DNA of 64,000 nucleotides from Hellea sp. (lineage in GTDB: Bacteria > Pseudomonadota > Alphaproteobacteria > Caulobacterales > Maricaulaceae), in assembly GCA_028224375.1 (NCBI GenBank), contig JAOIVW010000013.1, forward strand, positions 1-64,000, given 5' to 3'. The notes below the pieces were generated by a model, which saw only the letters and a list, made by a program, of their open reading frames with translations, did no database searches and was not told the origin of the DNA. This document shows positions 24,678-33,903 of this stretch, in pieces (position 1 is the stretch's first letter; each line of letters opens with the position of its first letter). The position numbers were made by a program, and so were the translations under genes.

Positions 24678-25691
24678 TTAATTAAGACACGACTCTGGAC
24701 AAAACTCAGGATTCATATTTTCGATAAGTTTGACTGCACGGTGAGATTTATAGATTCCAAGCGCAGCAGACCCAAAATTTACACTCCCTTCAACCATCTC
24801 CGTCTCAAGTCCAATTGACTGTAATGACACGCCGGGTAATTCAATAACTTGCCCAATTTCAAATCGCGTGCAATCGGCGACTGTCATGCGGCAAGTCTCG
24901 ACTACCGCCCTTACGGGAACAACCGCTGTATCTAGCGATTGACGCATATGGTCTGTCCAAGGGTTTTCAGGATCAATAACAGACGGACCATCTTCATTCA
25001 TGCAAGATGCTAAGAGATTCTGTAATAATGTTTGCGGCAGTAAAATTTTAAACGTCAGAGACAAGGGCTTTGACGGCTTAGACACCGTTTTTTTGACCGC
25101 TTTCTTATTTGCTTTTTTTGTTTCCGTTTTTTTTGTGTCCAGTTTTGTTTTTGTATGATCTTCGCTTTGCTGAACAATAAAAGTCACTTCATTCCACACA
25201 CCTTTATCATCGGCTAACTCAATATCTTGCAGATTGAGTGAACGCTCTGACTGTTTCAAATTCTCGCTGATGTTAGCAAAGGTTGCGGAGAAGAGATCTC
25301 CAAGCGCAATGTCAAAACCTTGCACAATAGGCCTGAAAAGAATGAGGTCTAACTTGGTGGGTTTATAAGTCTCATCGATTACTTTAGCCTGCATCTCTAA
25401 AGAGCGCGTGGTAACTTGCGCCGCGAAACGTGACTCATAATGCGCCAGCAGAGTAGCTGGGTGATCTGAGACGCTATAGCTAAAACCAAGGCCCGTTTCC
25501 GGCAAAGCGGACTTAAGCTCTTTCAACTCCCCAGATTTTACGTCCACACGGCCCGTTTCCCAAGCCATCTGTGTAAGTTCAGAAAAGGCTGCACATATCG
25601 CCGAATGTAATGGATGCCAAATTTTAAGATTATTTATGATGTGATCCGGTATCCCAGATTTAACATCAAGTTTTTTTCGTAACAGACCCAT
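24678..25691 (-). CDS. fliM: FliM-like flagellar switch protein
   Basis: FliM is the C-ring protein that binds CheY-P and sets rotation. I choose ATG 25691, giving 337 residues, the usual size. The middle CheC-like domain (LLAHYESRFAAQVTTRSLEMQ ... LDLILFRPIVQGFDIALGDLFSATF) is divergent. The C-terminal SpoA domain is clear: VPVRAVVETCRMTVADCTRFEIGQVIELPGVSLQSIGLETEMVEGSVNFGSAALGIYKSHRAVKL. Unusual points are the lack of the N-terminal EIDALL-type CheY-binding peptide and a 25-residue Lys/Thr-rich insertion (TKLDTKKTETKKANKKAVKKTVSK). It is divergent from motB across a gap with a perfect TTAA-N7-TTAA box. Confidence 0.8.
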   Translation of the reverse strand: MGLLRKKLDVKSGIPDHIINNLKIWHPLHSAICAAFSELTQMAWETGRVDVKSGELKELKSALPETGLGFSYSVSDHPATLLAHYESRFAAQVTTRSLEMQAKVIDETYKPTKLDLILFRPIVQGFDIALGDLFSATFANISENLKQSERSLNLQDIELADDKGVWNEVTFIVQQSEDHTKTKLDTKKTETKKANKKAVKKTVSKPSKPLSLTFKILLPQTLLQNLLASCMNEDGPSVIDPENPWTDHMRQSLDTAVVPVRAVVETCRMTVADCTRFEIGQVIELPGVSLQSIGLETEMVEGSVNFGSAALGIYKSHRAVKLIENMNPEFCPESCLN

Positions 25692-25760
25692 AGCGCACCA
25701 CATTAGTGTTATTATTATTTTTACATGATACGCATAACTGCGTTTCGAAAAGCTTAACAC

Positions 25761-25775
25761 TTAAGGGATTTTTAA
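25761..25775. promoter_or_regulatory. Perfect CtrA-type box between fliM and motB
   Basis: TTAA-GGGATTT-TTAA matches the CtrA consensus TTAA-N7-TTAA exactly. It lies in the 144-base divergent gap, 70 bases before fliM and about 60 before motB. It is the strongest of the boxes in this window, and CtrA control of class II flagellar genes is well established in Caulobacter relatives. Binding here is inferred. Confidence 0.6.
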
Positions 25776-25835
25776 GCACGTTTGTTACCCATAAATTCAG
25801 GACTACCCTCTAACACTCAACTTAAAGTAAGTTAT

Positions 25836-26645
25836 ATGAGTGTTCCCATGGATAAAGAAACCAGACCCATTATAATACGACGCAAAAAAGTTTATGCGGC
25901 TGACGGGCATCATGGCGGGGCTTGGAAAGTAGCTTATGCTGACTTCGTGACCGCCATGATGGCTTTCTTCTTATTGATGTGGCTTTTAAATGCGACAACC
26001 GAAGAACAGCGCAAAGGTATTGCAGATTATTTCAGTCCTAACATCCCTATTGCCGCTGTTTCTGGTGGTGGTTCTGATGCTCTGTCAGGCGATACGTTCT
26101 TCTCGCAACAATCACTTGCTAAATCCGGCTCGGGCATGAAAAGCGATTCAGGTAATAAGATTTTAGAGGAAGAACTCAAAAAAGCAGCCGAAGAAAAAGC
26201 TAAAGCACAAATCGAAGATCTAAACCAAGCCCTCATTAAAGAAAGTGCTGATTTATTGGAGCATGTAAGCTTAAAAATGAGCCCGGATGGACTGGTCATT
26301 GAACTTATTGATAGCGATGATAAGCCGCTTTTTTTGATTGGCGATACCACGCCCTCTGACCTCTTAAAACAACTTCTGAAAGTCGTCACTAAATCCTTTG
26401 AAACAGTACAGAATGATATCAAAATTGTTGGCCATACGGATGGCCGAGTCTTTATAAATAAGCAGCATTATTCTAACTGGGACTTATCAACGGACCGTGC
26501 AAATACAGCGCGGCGTTTACTTATCTCCTATGGCTTCCCCTATGAGCAGATTACCGAAGTTTCGGGCAAAGCCTATACAGACCCATTAGCCTCAGATCCA
26601 CTTGCGGCGCAAAATAGAAGAATTTCTATTATCATATTGCAATAA
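25836..26645 (+). CDS. motB: Flagellar stator protein MotB
   Basis: MotB anchors the stator to peptidoglycan and carries the proton-binding Asp. The track begins at a TTG in the promoter region; ATG 25836 (or 25848) is more natural and gives 269 residues. AWKVAYADFVTAMMAFFLLMWLLNATTEEQRKGIADYF holds the single membrane helix with Asp36 as the proton site. A charged helical linker (ILEEELKKAAEEKAKAQIEDLNQ) follows. The OmpA-like domain contains IVGHTDGRVFINKQHYSNWDLSTDRANTARRLL and ends AAQNRRISIIIL. It is upstream of flgE with an 88-base gap. Confidence 0.94.
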   Translation: MSVPMDKETRPIIIRRKKVYAADGHHGGAWKVAYADFVTAMMAFFLLMWLLNATTEEQRKGIADYFSPNIPIAAVSGGGSDALSGDTFFSQQSLAKSGSGMKSDSGNKILEEELKKAAEEKAKAQIEDLNQALIKESADLLEHVSLKMSPDGLVIELIDSDDKPLFLIGDTTPSDLLKQLLKVVTKSFETVQNDIKIVGHTDGRVFINKQHYSNWDLSTDRANTARRLLISYGFPYEQITEVSGKAYTDPLASDPLAAQNRRISIIILQ

Positions 26646-26700
26646 CTTATATGGTGTATAAAATATTACACACTTTATTAATTCCTTATAAGTACTCTTT

Positions 26701-26717
26701 TTAATTGAGTATATTAA
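26701..26717 (+). promoter_or_regulatory. TTAA-N9-TTAAC motif upstream of flgE
   Basis: TTAA-TTGAGTATA-TTAAC lies 17 bases before the flgE start and has the same spacing as the motif before fliK (16961). Both precede hook genes, which suggests a shared promoter element. Spacing is not the CtrA N7, so identity is open. Confidence 0.3.
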
Positions 26718-26733
26718 CTATCAAGGATTGATT

Positions 26734-28038
26734 ATGACAATATCTTCTTCTTTAAACGCTGGGGTCATGGGCCTTAACGTGAATGCCACCAGACTAGCAA
26801 CCATTTCTGACAACATCGCCAATTCGAGCACCTATGGCTACAAACGTAGTGAAGTCGATTTTTCGAGCATGGTGATTAACCAGCGTTCCAGCGTCTATTC
26901 GGCTGGCGGTGTAAGAGCGACCACCTATAAAGATATCCTAAGTACAGCATCGTTGGTGTCTACTGGCAATGCCTTAGATATTGCGATTAACGGTGGCGGC
27001 ATGATTCCCGTCACAGACGTTTTTGGTGTCAACCAAACCAGTACCGAACGAGATTTCATGATGGTGCCCACGGGCGGGTTTTCGCCAGATGAAAATGGCA
27101 ATCTACGCACCCAAAGCGGCTTATATCTTTTGGGATGGCCAACAGATTCAACAGGCGACGTTATATCAGGCAGCCGCGACAGTACAAACGGCCTAGTTCC
27201 CGTCAATATCGACATCAGCCAATTTTCCGCCTCTCCGACCAGAAATATTGGTTTAGGGATTAACTTACCTGCAGATTCAACAATAGCAGGCGGAACCGGC
27301 GAAGACTTTAGCCTTCCTATCGAATATTACGATAATCTTGGCCGCGCGCAGACTTTAACTTACACATTCTCACCCGTAGTCCCCGCCACAGGGGAAAGTA
27401 ATAGCTGGAACGTGAGTGTAGCGGATTCAGCAGGCGATCCTTTAGCGCCTATCGCCAGTTTCGATATTTCCTTTAATGACACCGCAGGGAATGGCGGTTC
27501 AATTAATACAATTACGCCAGGTGCGGGCATGACCTATGATGCCGCAACGGGTGAAATGGAATTTAATGTCGTTAGCGGTCCAATGACAGCATTTATTGGT
27601 AAGCCCGGCGAGAGTAGCGGTATTTCGCAACTCGCAGCCCCCTTCTCGCCCCATAATGTTACCAAGGACGGCTCTCCTATTGGGGATATACTAGGCGTTG
27701 AAATTAATCAAGAAGGCCAAGTCGAAGCCATCTTCAGTTCTGGCTTCCGCCGGACGCTTTTTCAGATTCCCGTCGTAGATGTTCCCAATGTTAACGGTCT
27801 GACGGCGCGAAACAATCAAGCTTACTCCGTCTCGCAAGATAGTGGCGATCTTTATCTTTGGGATGCAGGCACAGGGTCTGTCGGTAGCTATGCTGGCTAT
27901 GCTTTGATGGAGTCCGGCACTGATATTGCCGCAGAACTCACCAGCCTTATTGAAACGCAACGCGCTTATTCTTCCAACGCTAAAATCATCCAAACCGTGG
28001 ATGAGATGTTGCAGGAAACCACAAACCTCAAACGTTAA
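26734..28038 (+). CDS. flgE: Flagellar hook protein FlgE
   Basis: FlgE builds the hook. The track ORF begins at TTG 26728; ATG 26734 preceded by AAGGA gives MTISSSLNAGVMGLNVNATRLATISDNIANSSTYGYKRSEVDFSSMV, the hook signature. The 434-residue protein contains an internal flgE beta domain (FSLPIEYYDNLGRAQTLTYTFSPV) and the C-terminal GYALMESGTDIAAELTSLIETQRAYSSNAKIIQTVDEMLQETTNLKR. Length is short-to-normal for a hook protein. It heads the plus-strand operon flgE-flgK-flgL-flgI. Confidence 0.95.
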   Translation: MTISSSLNAGVMGLNVNATRLATISDNIANSSTYGYKRSEVDFSSMVINQRSSVYSAGGVRATTYKDILSTASLVSTGNALDIAINGGGMIPVTDVFGVNQTSTERDFMMVPTGGFSPDENGNLRTQSGLYLLGWPTDSTGDVISGSRDSTNGLVPVNIDISQFSASPTRNIGLGINLPADSTIAGGTGEDFSLPIEYYDNLGRAQTLTYTFSPVVPATGESNSWNVSVADSAGDPLAPIASFDISFNDTAGNGGSINTITPGAGMTYDAATGEMEFNVVSGPMTAFIGKPGESSGISQLAAPFSPHNVTKDGSPIGDILGVEINQEGQVEAIFSSGFRRTLFQIPVVDVPNVNGLTARNNQAYSVSQDSGDLYLWDAGTGSVGSYAGYALMESGTDIAAELTSLIETQRAYSSNAKIIQTVDEMLQETTNLKR

Positions 28039-28054
28039 GCTTAGGATTAGATAA

Positions 28055-29527
28055 ATGTCACTCTCGCGCGCACTTTCCAACGCTTACACCGGATTGGCCA
28101 CCTCTGGGTTCCGCGCTAATGTTGCGGCGAGCAATGTGGCAAATGCTTCTACGCCAGGCTATGTCCGGCGTGAAGTGATAACGACAGAAAACGTTGCGGG
28201 TAATCGCGCAAATGGCGTTCGGGTCGCGGGCGTTGAACGCCATCAGGATTTCTCGTTAACAAGATTGCGGCGCGATTCAGACGCTTCTTTCGGGCGCGCT
28301 AATATTTTGGCAAGTGCTTATGACCAACTTAATAGTGAATTGGGTGCGCCTGGCGATGAATATGGTCTCTTTGCGTCGTTTGAATCGCTGGAGTCTAATT
28401 TCAGAGAGCTGGCCAGCACTCCAGAGTCACCCGCTTTACAAAATGCCGTCCTGGCATCAAGCACAGAATTAGTAAACCAGTTCAACGATCTGGCCACGAT
28501 GACAAATTCACTACGTAATAATGCTGATGCTAACATTGGACGATCTGTTGAAACAGTGAACACAGCTTTAGAGCGGTTGCACACACTCAACGGCGACATT
28601 GCCAGTATGAACCCACTGTCAGGTGATGGCGCCGCCGCCCTGGAAGATGAACGTCAAAAGCTGATTGATTCAATTGCGGAAATTATTCCCATAAACGACA
28701 TACGTAAAGACGGTGGACAAGTTGATATTGTCACGGATAATGGTGTCTACCTTCTCTCAGGAGAAGTCCATGAGCTGTCTTTTCAGCCTGCAGGCGTCAT
28801 TCCCCCAGGTGCGTCATATGCCGATGGCACCGGTAATTTATCTGGCTTATTTGTCGGCGACCAAGAGCTGACACCCGGAACCGGAGGAAATTTCTCATTA
28901 AGCTCAGGGACTTTGGCAGGATATTTCTCAGTTCGCGATAATGTCGCCCCAACATTTTCAGCTCAGCTAGACAGCCTTGCAGCCGATTTGGTTTCTCGCT
29001 TTTCTAATGATGGATTAGATCCGACGAAAGCTGCGGGCGCGCCAGGAATATTTACAGATGCAGGTGGGCCGGTTGATGTAACAAATATTTCCGGCATTGC
29101 AGGCCGTCTGCGATTAAATGCTGCTATAGATCCTGTACAAGGTGGCTCCGCTACCCGTTTCCGAGATGGGCTTGGCGCGACAACAACTGGCCCCACAGGT
29201 AATGCAGATATTATTAATGGATTTTTGGATGCCTTAAACGCCTCGAATAGCGCCCCAAGCGATTTAGGTCTATCCGGAAGTTTTTCATCCATTGAATTGG
29301 TAGCAGGTTTTTCATCGGTGATTGGCGAGAACAGTATCCGCCATAACGCACTAAGCGCGAGCGCGTTGACACGCAGCAACGCGCTTTATGATGCAGAAAT
29401 TCAAAAGTCCGGCGTGGACACCGACCAAGAAATGCAGTCCCTTCTCTTAATCGAACAATCATATGCTGCTAATGCACGGGTCATCCAAACGGTAGGCGAA
29501 ATGATCGACCGCCTGATGCAAATTTAG
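28055..29527 (+). CDS. flgK: Hook-filament junction protein FlgK
   Basis: FlgK is the first hook-filament junction protein (HAP1). The 490-residue protein begins SLSRALSNAYTGLATSGFRANVAASNVANASTPGYVRREVITTENVAG and has the central helical part with NTALERLHTLNGDIASMNPLSGDGAAALEDERQKLIDSIAEIIPI. It ends YDAEIQKSGVDTDQEMQSLLLIEQSYAANARVIQTVGEMIDRLMQI, all typical. AGGA precedes the ATG by 9 bases and the gene follows flgE after 16 bases. The probable FlgN-like chaperone is at 16202. Confidence 0.96.
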   Translation: MSLSRALSNAYTGLATSGFRANVAASNVANASTPGYVRREVITTENVAGNRANGVRVAGVERHQDFSLTRLRRDSDASFGRANILASAYDQLNSELGAPGDEYGLFASFESLESNFRELASTPESPALQNAVLASSTELVNQFNDLATMTNSLRNNADANIGRSVETVNTALERLHTLNGDIASMNPLSGDGAAALEDERQKLIDSIAEIIPINDIRKDGGQVDIVTDNGVYLLSGEVHELSFQPAGVIPPGASYADGTGNLSGLFVGDQELTPGTGGNFSLSSGTLAGYFSVRDNVAPTFSAQLDSLAADLVSRFSNDGLDPTKAAGAPGIFTDAGGPVDVTNISGIAGRLRLNAAIDPVQGGSATRFRDGLGATTTGPTGNADIINGFLDALNASNSAPSDLGLSGSFSSIELVAGFSSVIGENSIRHNALSASALTRSNALYDAEIQKSGVDTDQEMQSLLLIEQSYAANARVIQTVGEMIDRLMQI

Positions 29528-29536
29528 GGGATCATC

Positions 29537-30547
29537 ATGCAATTAACAGGATATCCTGACCTCTTGAGTTTTACCCGCCGTAACCGAACAACAGCTAACA
29601 TTAAAGCGCGCCTAGATGTCGCCGCGCAAGAGGCTGTAACAGGTCAACGCGCAGATTTGACCGAAGCCACGAATGGCCGCGTGGGCAATGCTCACCTTCT
29701 GAGTAAGGCTTTAAATGACATTGAGCAGAGCTCACGCATAAATGCTTTAAGCACGACACGCCTTGATATGATCGGCCAAGGTATTAGCGGAGCCCGCAAC
29801 GCCATGAACGGCATTGATACGCGCGCGCTTATTGCCATAAATTCCGCAGGCACAGCTGACGTTGAGACAATCGCGGATGAAGCCAAAGCCAATTTACGCA
29901 GCGTAATGAGCGCTCTGAGCTCAAAACAGGGAACGCGCAACCTTTTTTCAGGCGATGCAGTTGATCAATCGCCTTTTGCAGATGTCGATATCTTGTTGGA
30001 TGATATTAAAAACATCATGGCAACAGCCGGGTCTCCTGCAAACATTGAATCAGCTTTGGATAGTTATTTCGATGACCCCGCCGGCGGGTTTCACACAAAT
30101 ATTTATACAGGCGGCACAGATGCGGCCCCGCCGCTGCAAATTGGCGATGGTCAAAAACTCAACGTCGACTTACGCGGTGATAATGATGCCATCAAAGACA
30201 TCCTGCGCGGCCTTGCCGTAATCGCCACAGCTGAGTCCTCGGGTAACGCCATTGGCACGTCCGCATTCACTGAAATCTTTAGTAGCGGCATTACAGCTGC
30301 AGCTAATGGGACGAGCGGGCTCATTAGTCTTGAAGGCAATCTGGGTATCGCTTCGGAAACTTTAGAAAAAGCCAATAGCCGGAATCAATTCGAAGCGCTG
30401 TCCCTGAACACTGCATACCAATCTCTGACGGGACGCGATCAGTTTGAAGCTGCCGCTGAGCTCAAACAGCTCGAAGTCCAACTTGAGAGTTCATACATTA
30501 TTACATCACGGCTTTCCGACCTTAGCCTCACAAATTATTTGAGATAA
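29537..30547 (+). CDS. flgL: Hook-filament junction protein FlgL
   Basis: FlgL is the second junction protein (HAP3) and resembles flagellin at its ends. The 336-residue protein has an N-terminal helix NRTTANIKARLDVAAQEAVTGQRADLTEATNGRVGNAHLLSKALNDIEQSSRI, a central variable part with TRNLFSGDAVDQSPFADVDILLDDI, and a C-terminal SLNTAYQSLTGRDQFEAAAELKQLEVQLESSYIITSRLSDLSLTNYL. A clear AGGGG site precedes it. It lies between flgK and flgI, 9 bases from flgK and 3 bases before flgI. Confidence 0.92.
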   Translation: MQLTGYPDLLSFTRRNRTTANIKARLDVAAQEAVTGQRADLTEATNGRVGNAHLLSKALNDIEQSSRINALSTTRLDMIGQGISGARNAMNGIDTRALIAINSAGTADVETIADEAKANLRSVMSALSSKQGTRNLFSGDAVDQSPFADVDILLDDIKNIMATAGSPANIESALDSYFDDPAGGFHTNIYTGGTDAAPPLQIGDGQKLNVDLRGDNDAIKDILRGLAVIATAESSGNAIGTSAFTEIFSSGITAAANGTSGLISLEGNLGIASETLEKANSRNQFEALSLNTAYQSLTGRDQFEAAAELKQLEVQLESSYIITSRLSDLSLTNYLR

Positions 30548-30550
30548 ATT

Positions 30551-31666
30551 ATGACCACTTTTCTAATACGCCTGTGTCTGTGTCTCGCGCTGAGTTTTTC
30601 AGTTTTTAACAGCGCAGCTTTTGCCGCTGTGAAAATCAAGGACATTGTCGATGTCGAAGGTGTTCGCGGCAATGATTTGGTTGGTTACGGCCTTGTCATT
30701 GGCCTAGACGGTACAGGGGATACTATTCGAAATTCACCCTATACTGAAGAGGCTTTGTCCAATCTGTTAGAACGCCTAGGTGTTAATATTCAAGGTAGTG
30801 ATTTTCGTCCTAATAATGTTGCTGCGGTTATCGTGACCGCCTCCCTGCCCCCCTTCGCCCGCACAGGCTCGCGCATCGATATAAATGTATCCTCGATTGG
30901 TGACGCCAAAAGCCTTGCGGGCGGAACCCTTATCATGACACCCCTTAATGCAGCTGACGGCGAAGTTTACGCTGTGGCCCAAGGTAACGTTCTTATAAGC
31001 GGTTTTAAAGCTGAGGGCGATGCCGCCTCCGTCGTTGAAGGCGTTCCGACCTCAGGAGCTATTCCTAATGGCGCGCGCATTGAACGCGAGATTGAATTTG
31101 ACTTCATGTCAATGTCTCGCATTCGCTTAGCCTTGCGCTCACCTGATTTCACAACGGCTGAACGCATCGAGGCCAAGATCAATAAAAACTTTGGTAGGCC
31201 TATTGCGACTTTACTGGATTCGGGAACTGTCGAGCTTGACTTAAGCACCGTTTCACAATCCCCTGCCCGACTGCTGAGCCGCATTGAAAATTACGACCTT
31301 ACCCCTGCTCAGAAAGCGCGTGTTGTGATAGACCAACGCTCTGGTACAATTGTTCTAGGGCAGAATGTTAAGGTCTCTTCCGTAGCAATCGCTCAAGGAA
31401 ACCTTTCCATCAAAATCGCAGAGTCGCCTTTCGTTGTAACTCAGCCCAATCCTTTCGGGTATAGTGAAGATATCATAGTGCCTCAAACCGATATAGGAAT
31501 CGATAAGGGTGAGCCTGGGAATATCGCACTAGTAGAAGAAAACGTCACGCTCCCAGACCTTGTTGCCGGATTGAATGCGCTAGGAGTGTCCCCGCGTGAG
31601 ATGATAGATATTCTAAAGACTATGAAGACGGCTGGCGCGCTCCACGCCGAACTCATCTTGCAATAA
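30551..31666 (+). CDS. flgI: P-ring protein FlgI
   Basis: FlgI forms the periplasmic P ring. The 371-residue protein has a signal peptide (LIRLCLCLALSFSVFNSAAFAA) and the conserved mature start VKIKDIVDVEGVRGNDLVGYGLVIGLDGTGDTIRNSPYTEEALSNLLERLGVNI. It also has RPNNVAAVIVTASLPPFARTGSRIDINVSSIGDAKSLAGGTLIMTPLNAADGEVYAVAQG and the C-terminal LVAGLNALGVSPREMIDILKTMKTAGALHAELILQ. It is the last gene of flgE-flgK-flgL-flgI and convergent with fliG (3 bases apart). Its chaperone FlgA is at 19959. Confidence 0.97.
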   Translation: MTTFLIRLCLCLALSFSVFNSAAFAAVKIKDIVDVEGVRGNDLVGYGLVIGLDGTGDTIRNSPYTEEALSNLLERLGVNIQGSDFRPNNVAAVIVTASLPPFARTGSRIDINVSSIGDAKSLAGGTLIMTPLNAADGEVYAVAQGNVLISGFKAEGDAASVVEGVPTSGAIPNGARIEREIEFDFMSMSRIRLALRSPDFTTAERIEAKINKNFGRPIATLLDSGTVELDLSTVSQSPARLLSRIENYDLTPAQKARVVIDQRSGTIVLGQNVKVSSVAIAQGNLSIKIAESPFVVTQPNPFGYSEDIIVPQTDIGIDKGEPGNIALVEENVTLPDLVAGLNALGVSPREMIDILKTMKTAGALHAELILQ

Positions 31667-31669
31667 AGT

Positions 31670-32746
31670 TTAGACCTGCGCATCCTCAGATACAGGTTTA
31701 ATGAAAGTAATCCGTCCTTCTTTTTCCAACTTACCGATAAAGCTCATCAAACTTGAAATAGCATTATCGGATTCTTTTTGGCTTATATCCTTAATCTCTT
31801 CGATTTGTTCTTTATATTGCCCCGCCATACGTTGGGAAATATTTGCAAAGAGAAATTCGATTGTCGCAGGTTCTTGTTCACCGCCGGCTTTTAATGCGAT
31901 GAGAAGCTTCTCCTTCTCAAAGTCCTTAAAGATGATCGGAATGGCGGTGGTAGGCAAGCGCTTGGGTAAGTCTTCAAACGTCATCATGCCTTTACGAATG
32001 CGTTCCGCTTGTGCCGGATCAGCTTTTTCGAGGGTCTCAAGCATCATGTCACGGCGCTCACGCGGCAATATACCCAAAATCTCACTGACAAAGGCCACAG
32101 AACTTGGCGCGTCCCCTTCGGACTCCTCATTCAAAAATTCGATCTGAACAAGTTCAGCCACGGCTTCAATAGTGCGTATATCAATTGTGGTATCGCGTGA
32201 TAATTGCCGTACACAAGCCACAGATACATCTTGCGGAAGCTCGGCTAATATTTCTCCAGCGCGATCTGTTGAGAATTGCGAGAGAATGATACTAACCACT
32301 TCACTTTGCTTCGCGGATAGATATTTTGCGATATCAATATCCTTACGTTTTTTGAGCTCAGGCCAAACGGATTCAGCAGATGATACAGGCTTCGTCGCAG
32401 CGGCGCCGAATAATCGCACGGCCCGCTCTTTTTCAAAAAGGCTTTCCGCTAATTGCCGAGCGGCGTCATGGCCGCCGCGTAGTCCACCGCGCCTTGCGCT
32501 TAATTCCGTGATGAAATCTGCAACTGCAGCCAATATACTTTCCCGGGGAATAAGCGTTAGGTTTTCAAGCGCATTCATAAAAGTCCGTAAATGTTTATCC
32601 TCGATTTTCTGAACAACGGGTCCAGCATAATCGGCGCCAAGGAGCGCTAGAATTACAGCAGCTTTTTCCGGATTCGAAAGTACAAAGGCTCCTCCCGTTT
32701 GCATCGCGAGAGATTGCGGCGGTACAATAACGGACGCCTCTTCCAT
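31670..32746 (-). CDS. fliG: Flagellar motor switch protein FliG
   Basis: FliG is the C-ring protein that takes torque from MotA. The 358-residue protein has an N-domain (SNPEKAAVILALLGADYAGPVVQKI), a middle ARM domain (QSEVVSIILSQFSTDRAGEILAELP) and the C-domain with charged torque helix (MMTFEDLPKRLPTTAIPIIFKDFEKEKLLIALKAGGEQEPATIEFLFANISQRMAGQYKEQIEEI). It is unusual in position: it follows fliP at the end of the fliF-fliH-fliN-fliP-fliG operon, instead of directly after fliF. It shares one base with the fliP stop. Function secure. Confidence 0.95.
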   Translation of the reverse strand: MEEASVIVPPQSLAMQTGGAFVLSNPEKAAVILALLGADYAGPVVQKIEDKHLRTFMNALENLTLIPRESILAAVADFITELSARRGGLRGGHDAARQLAESLFEKERAVRLFGAAATKPVSSAESVWPELKKRKDIDIAKYLSAKQSEVVSIILSQFSTDRAGEILAELPQDVSVACVRQLSRDTTIDIRTIEAVAELVQIEFLNEESEGDAPSSVAFVSEILGILPRERRDMMLETLEKADPAQAERIRKGMMTFEDLPKRLPTTAIPIIFKDFEKEKLLIALKAGGEQEPATIEFLFANISQRMAGQYKEQIEEIKDISQKESDNAISSLMSFIGKLEKEGRITFIKPVSEDAQV

Positions 32747-33564
32747 CAGGCCACCCCATAGCCGCGTAGCAGCGCTTCTGTTATTTTTACCCAGCCATCT
32801 GCCATGACAAAAAAGGCGAGCTTAAATGGTAAAGACACCACTGCAGGCGGCACCATCATCATCCCCATAGCCATAAGAATGGAGGCCACAATAAGATCAA
32901 TAATTAAAAAAGGTAAAAAGATCACAAAGCCAATTTGAAAAGCCTGCTTAATTTCGGACAACATAAAAGAGGTGGTCAAAAGCGAGAATGGAATCTCTTC
33001 TTCAAGGTTGTAATTTCGCTCGGGCATGGTCGCGGCAAGACGTTCTAAAGTATCCCGTTGAACACGATTTTCCATGAAGTTTTTAAATGGTGTCAGCGTA
33101 CGATCAATCGCTTGTTCTTCTGTAATTGACCCCTCAATTAGAGGCGAAATACCCTCATCCCAAGATTTCATGAAGACCGGCTCCATAACAAAAAATGTTA
33201 AAAACATCGCCAGACCCATAATCATCATATTTGGCGGGGATTGTTGCAGACCGATAGCTTGGCGCAGAAAAGAAAATACAATAATCATAAAAGGTAAACA
33301 GGTAATCATCATGGCAAGGCCAGGTGCGAGGCTAAGAACCGTGACGATGAGAAAAAGCTGAATGACGCGGGCGTTAAGACCAACACTCTCACCCTCGGTA
33401 TTCTCTTGAGCATTCTCGAGCAATTCTTGCAGAATATTATCGCTCTCAGGCGCAACTTGCGCATGGGCATCCACGCCAAAAATTAAAGATAAAGTAAGCA
33501 GGCCTAAACTCGTAAGGGCCCAAATCCAGATAGATTTCCGCTTGTAATATGGCGCTGGTGTCAT
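32746..33564 (-). CDS. fliP: Flagellar export gate protein FliP
   Basis: FliP is the main pore subunit of the export gate. The 272-residue protein has an N-terminal signal sequence (LTSLGLLTLSLIFGVDAHAQ) and the conserved SLAPGLAMMITCLPFMIIVFSFLRQAIGLQQSPPNMMIMGLAMFLTFFVMEPVF. The final IKQAFQIGFVIFLPFLIIDLIVASILMAMGMMMVPPAVVSLPFKLAFFVMADGW is also conserved. It overlaps fliN by 4 bases and fliG by 1. The other pore subunits (fliQ, fliR) are 22-25 kb away in this cluster. Confidence 0.97.
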   Translation of the reverse strand: MTPAPYYKRKSIWIWALTSLGLLTLSLIFGVDAHAQVAPESDNILQELLENAQENTEGESVGLNARVIQLFLIVTVLSLAPGLAMMITCLPFMIIVFSFLRQAIGLQQSPPNMMIMGLAMFLTFFVMEPVFMKSWDEGISPLIEGSITEEQAIDRTLTPFKNFMENRVQRDTLERLAATMPERNYNLEEEIPFSLLTTSFMLSEIKQAFQIGFVIFLPFLIIDLIVASILMAMGMMMVPPAVVSLPFKLAFFVMADGWVKITEALLRGYGVA

Positions 33565-33899
33565 TGGAGAAAATCTTCAGAAATATCTACAATTTCAGTA
33601 AGCTTGACGCCGATACTACCTGTCGCCGGGTCGGTTTCAATTAATTCACCGCGCGCTATAACGCGGTTATTGATACAGAGGTCCACAGGGTCTTCGATCT
33701 TACTGTCGAGCTGAATAAGCGAATCTTGTTTGAGCTGTAAAAGCTCGGCAATCGTTGGGCGAGCCGTACCAATGACGACCTGAACAGATACGGGTAGCGC
33801 ATAAATGGAGCGCTTATAGACCGCGCCCTCCTCACCGACGCGTCGCTCTGCCATCGGAATATCAGTTGCATCTAGCTCGTTCGCTGTGGCGTTGTTCAT
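33561..33899 (-). CDS. fliN: Flagellar motor switch protein FliN
   Basis: FliN forms the base of the C ring and docks FliH-FliI. The 112-residue protein is mostly a SpoA domain: ALPVSVQVVIGTARPTIAELLQLKQDSLIQLDSKIEDPVDLCINNRVIARGELIETDPATGSIGVKLTEIVD, all hallmarks of the family. It follows fliH by 4 bases and overlaps fliP by 4. The N-terminal extension is short, as in alphaproteobacteria. Confidence 0.95.
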   Translation of the reverse strand: MNNATANELDATDIPMAERRVGEEGAVYKRSIYALPVSVQVVIGTARPTIAELLQLKQDSLIQLDSKIEDPVDLCINNRVIARGELIETDPATGSIGVKLTEIVDISEDFLQ

Positions 33900-33903
33900 A
33901 TCA

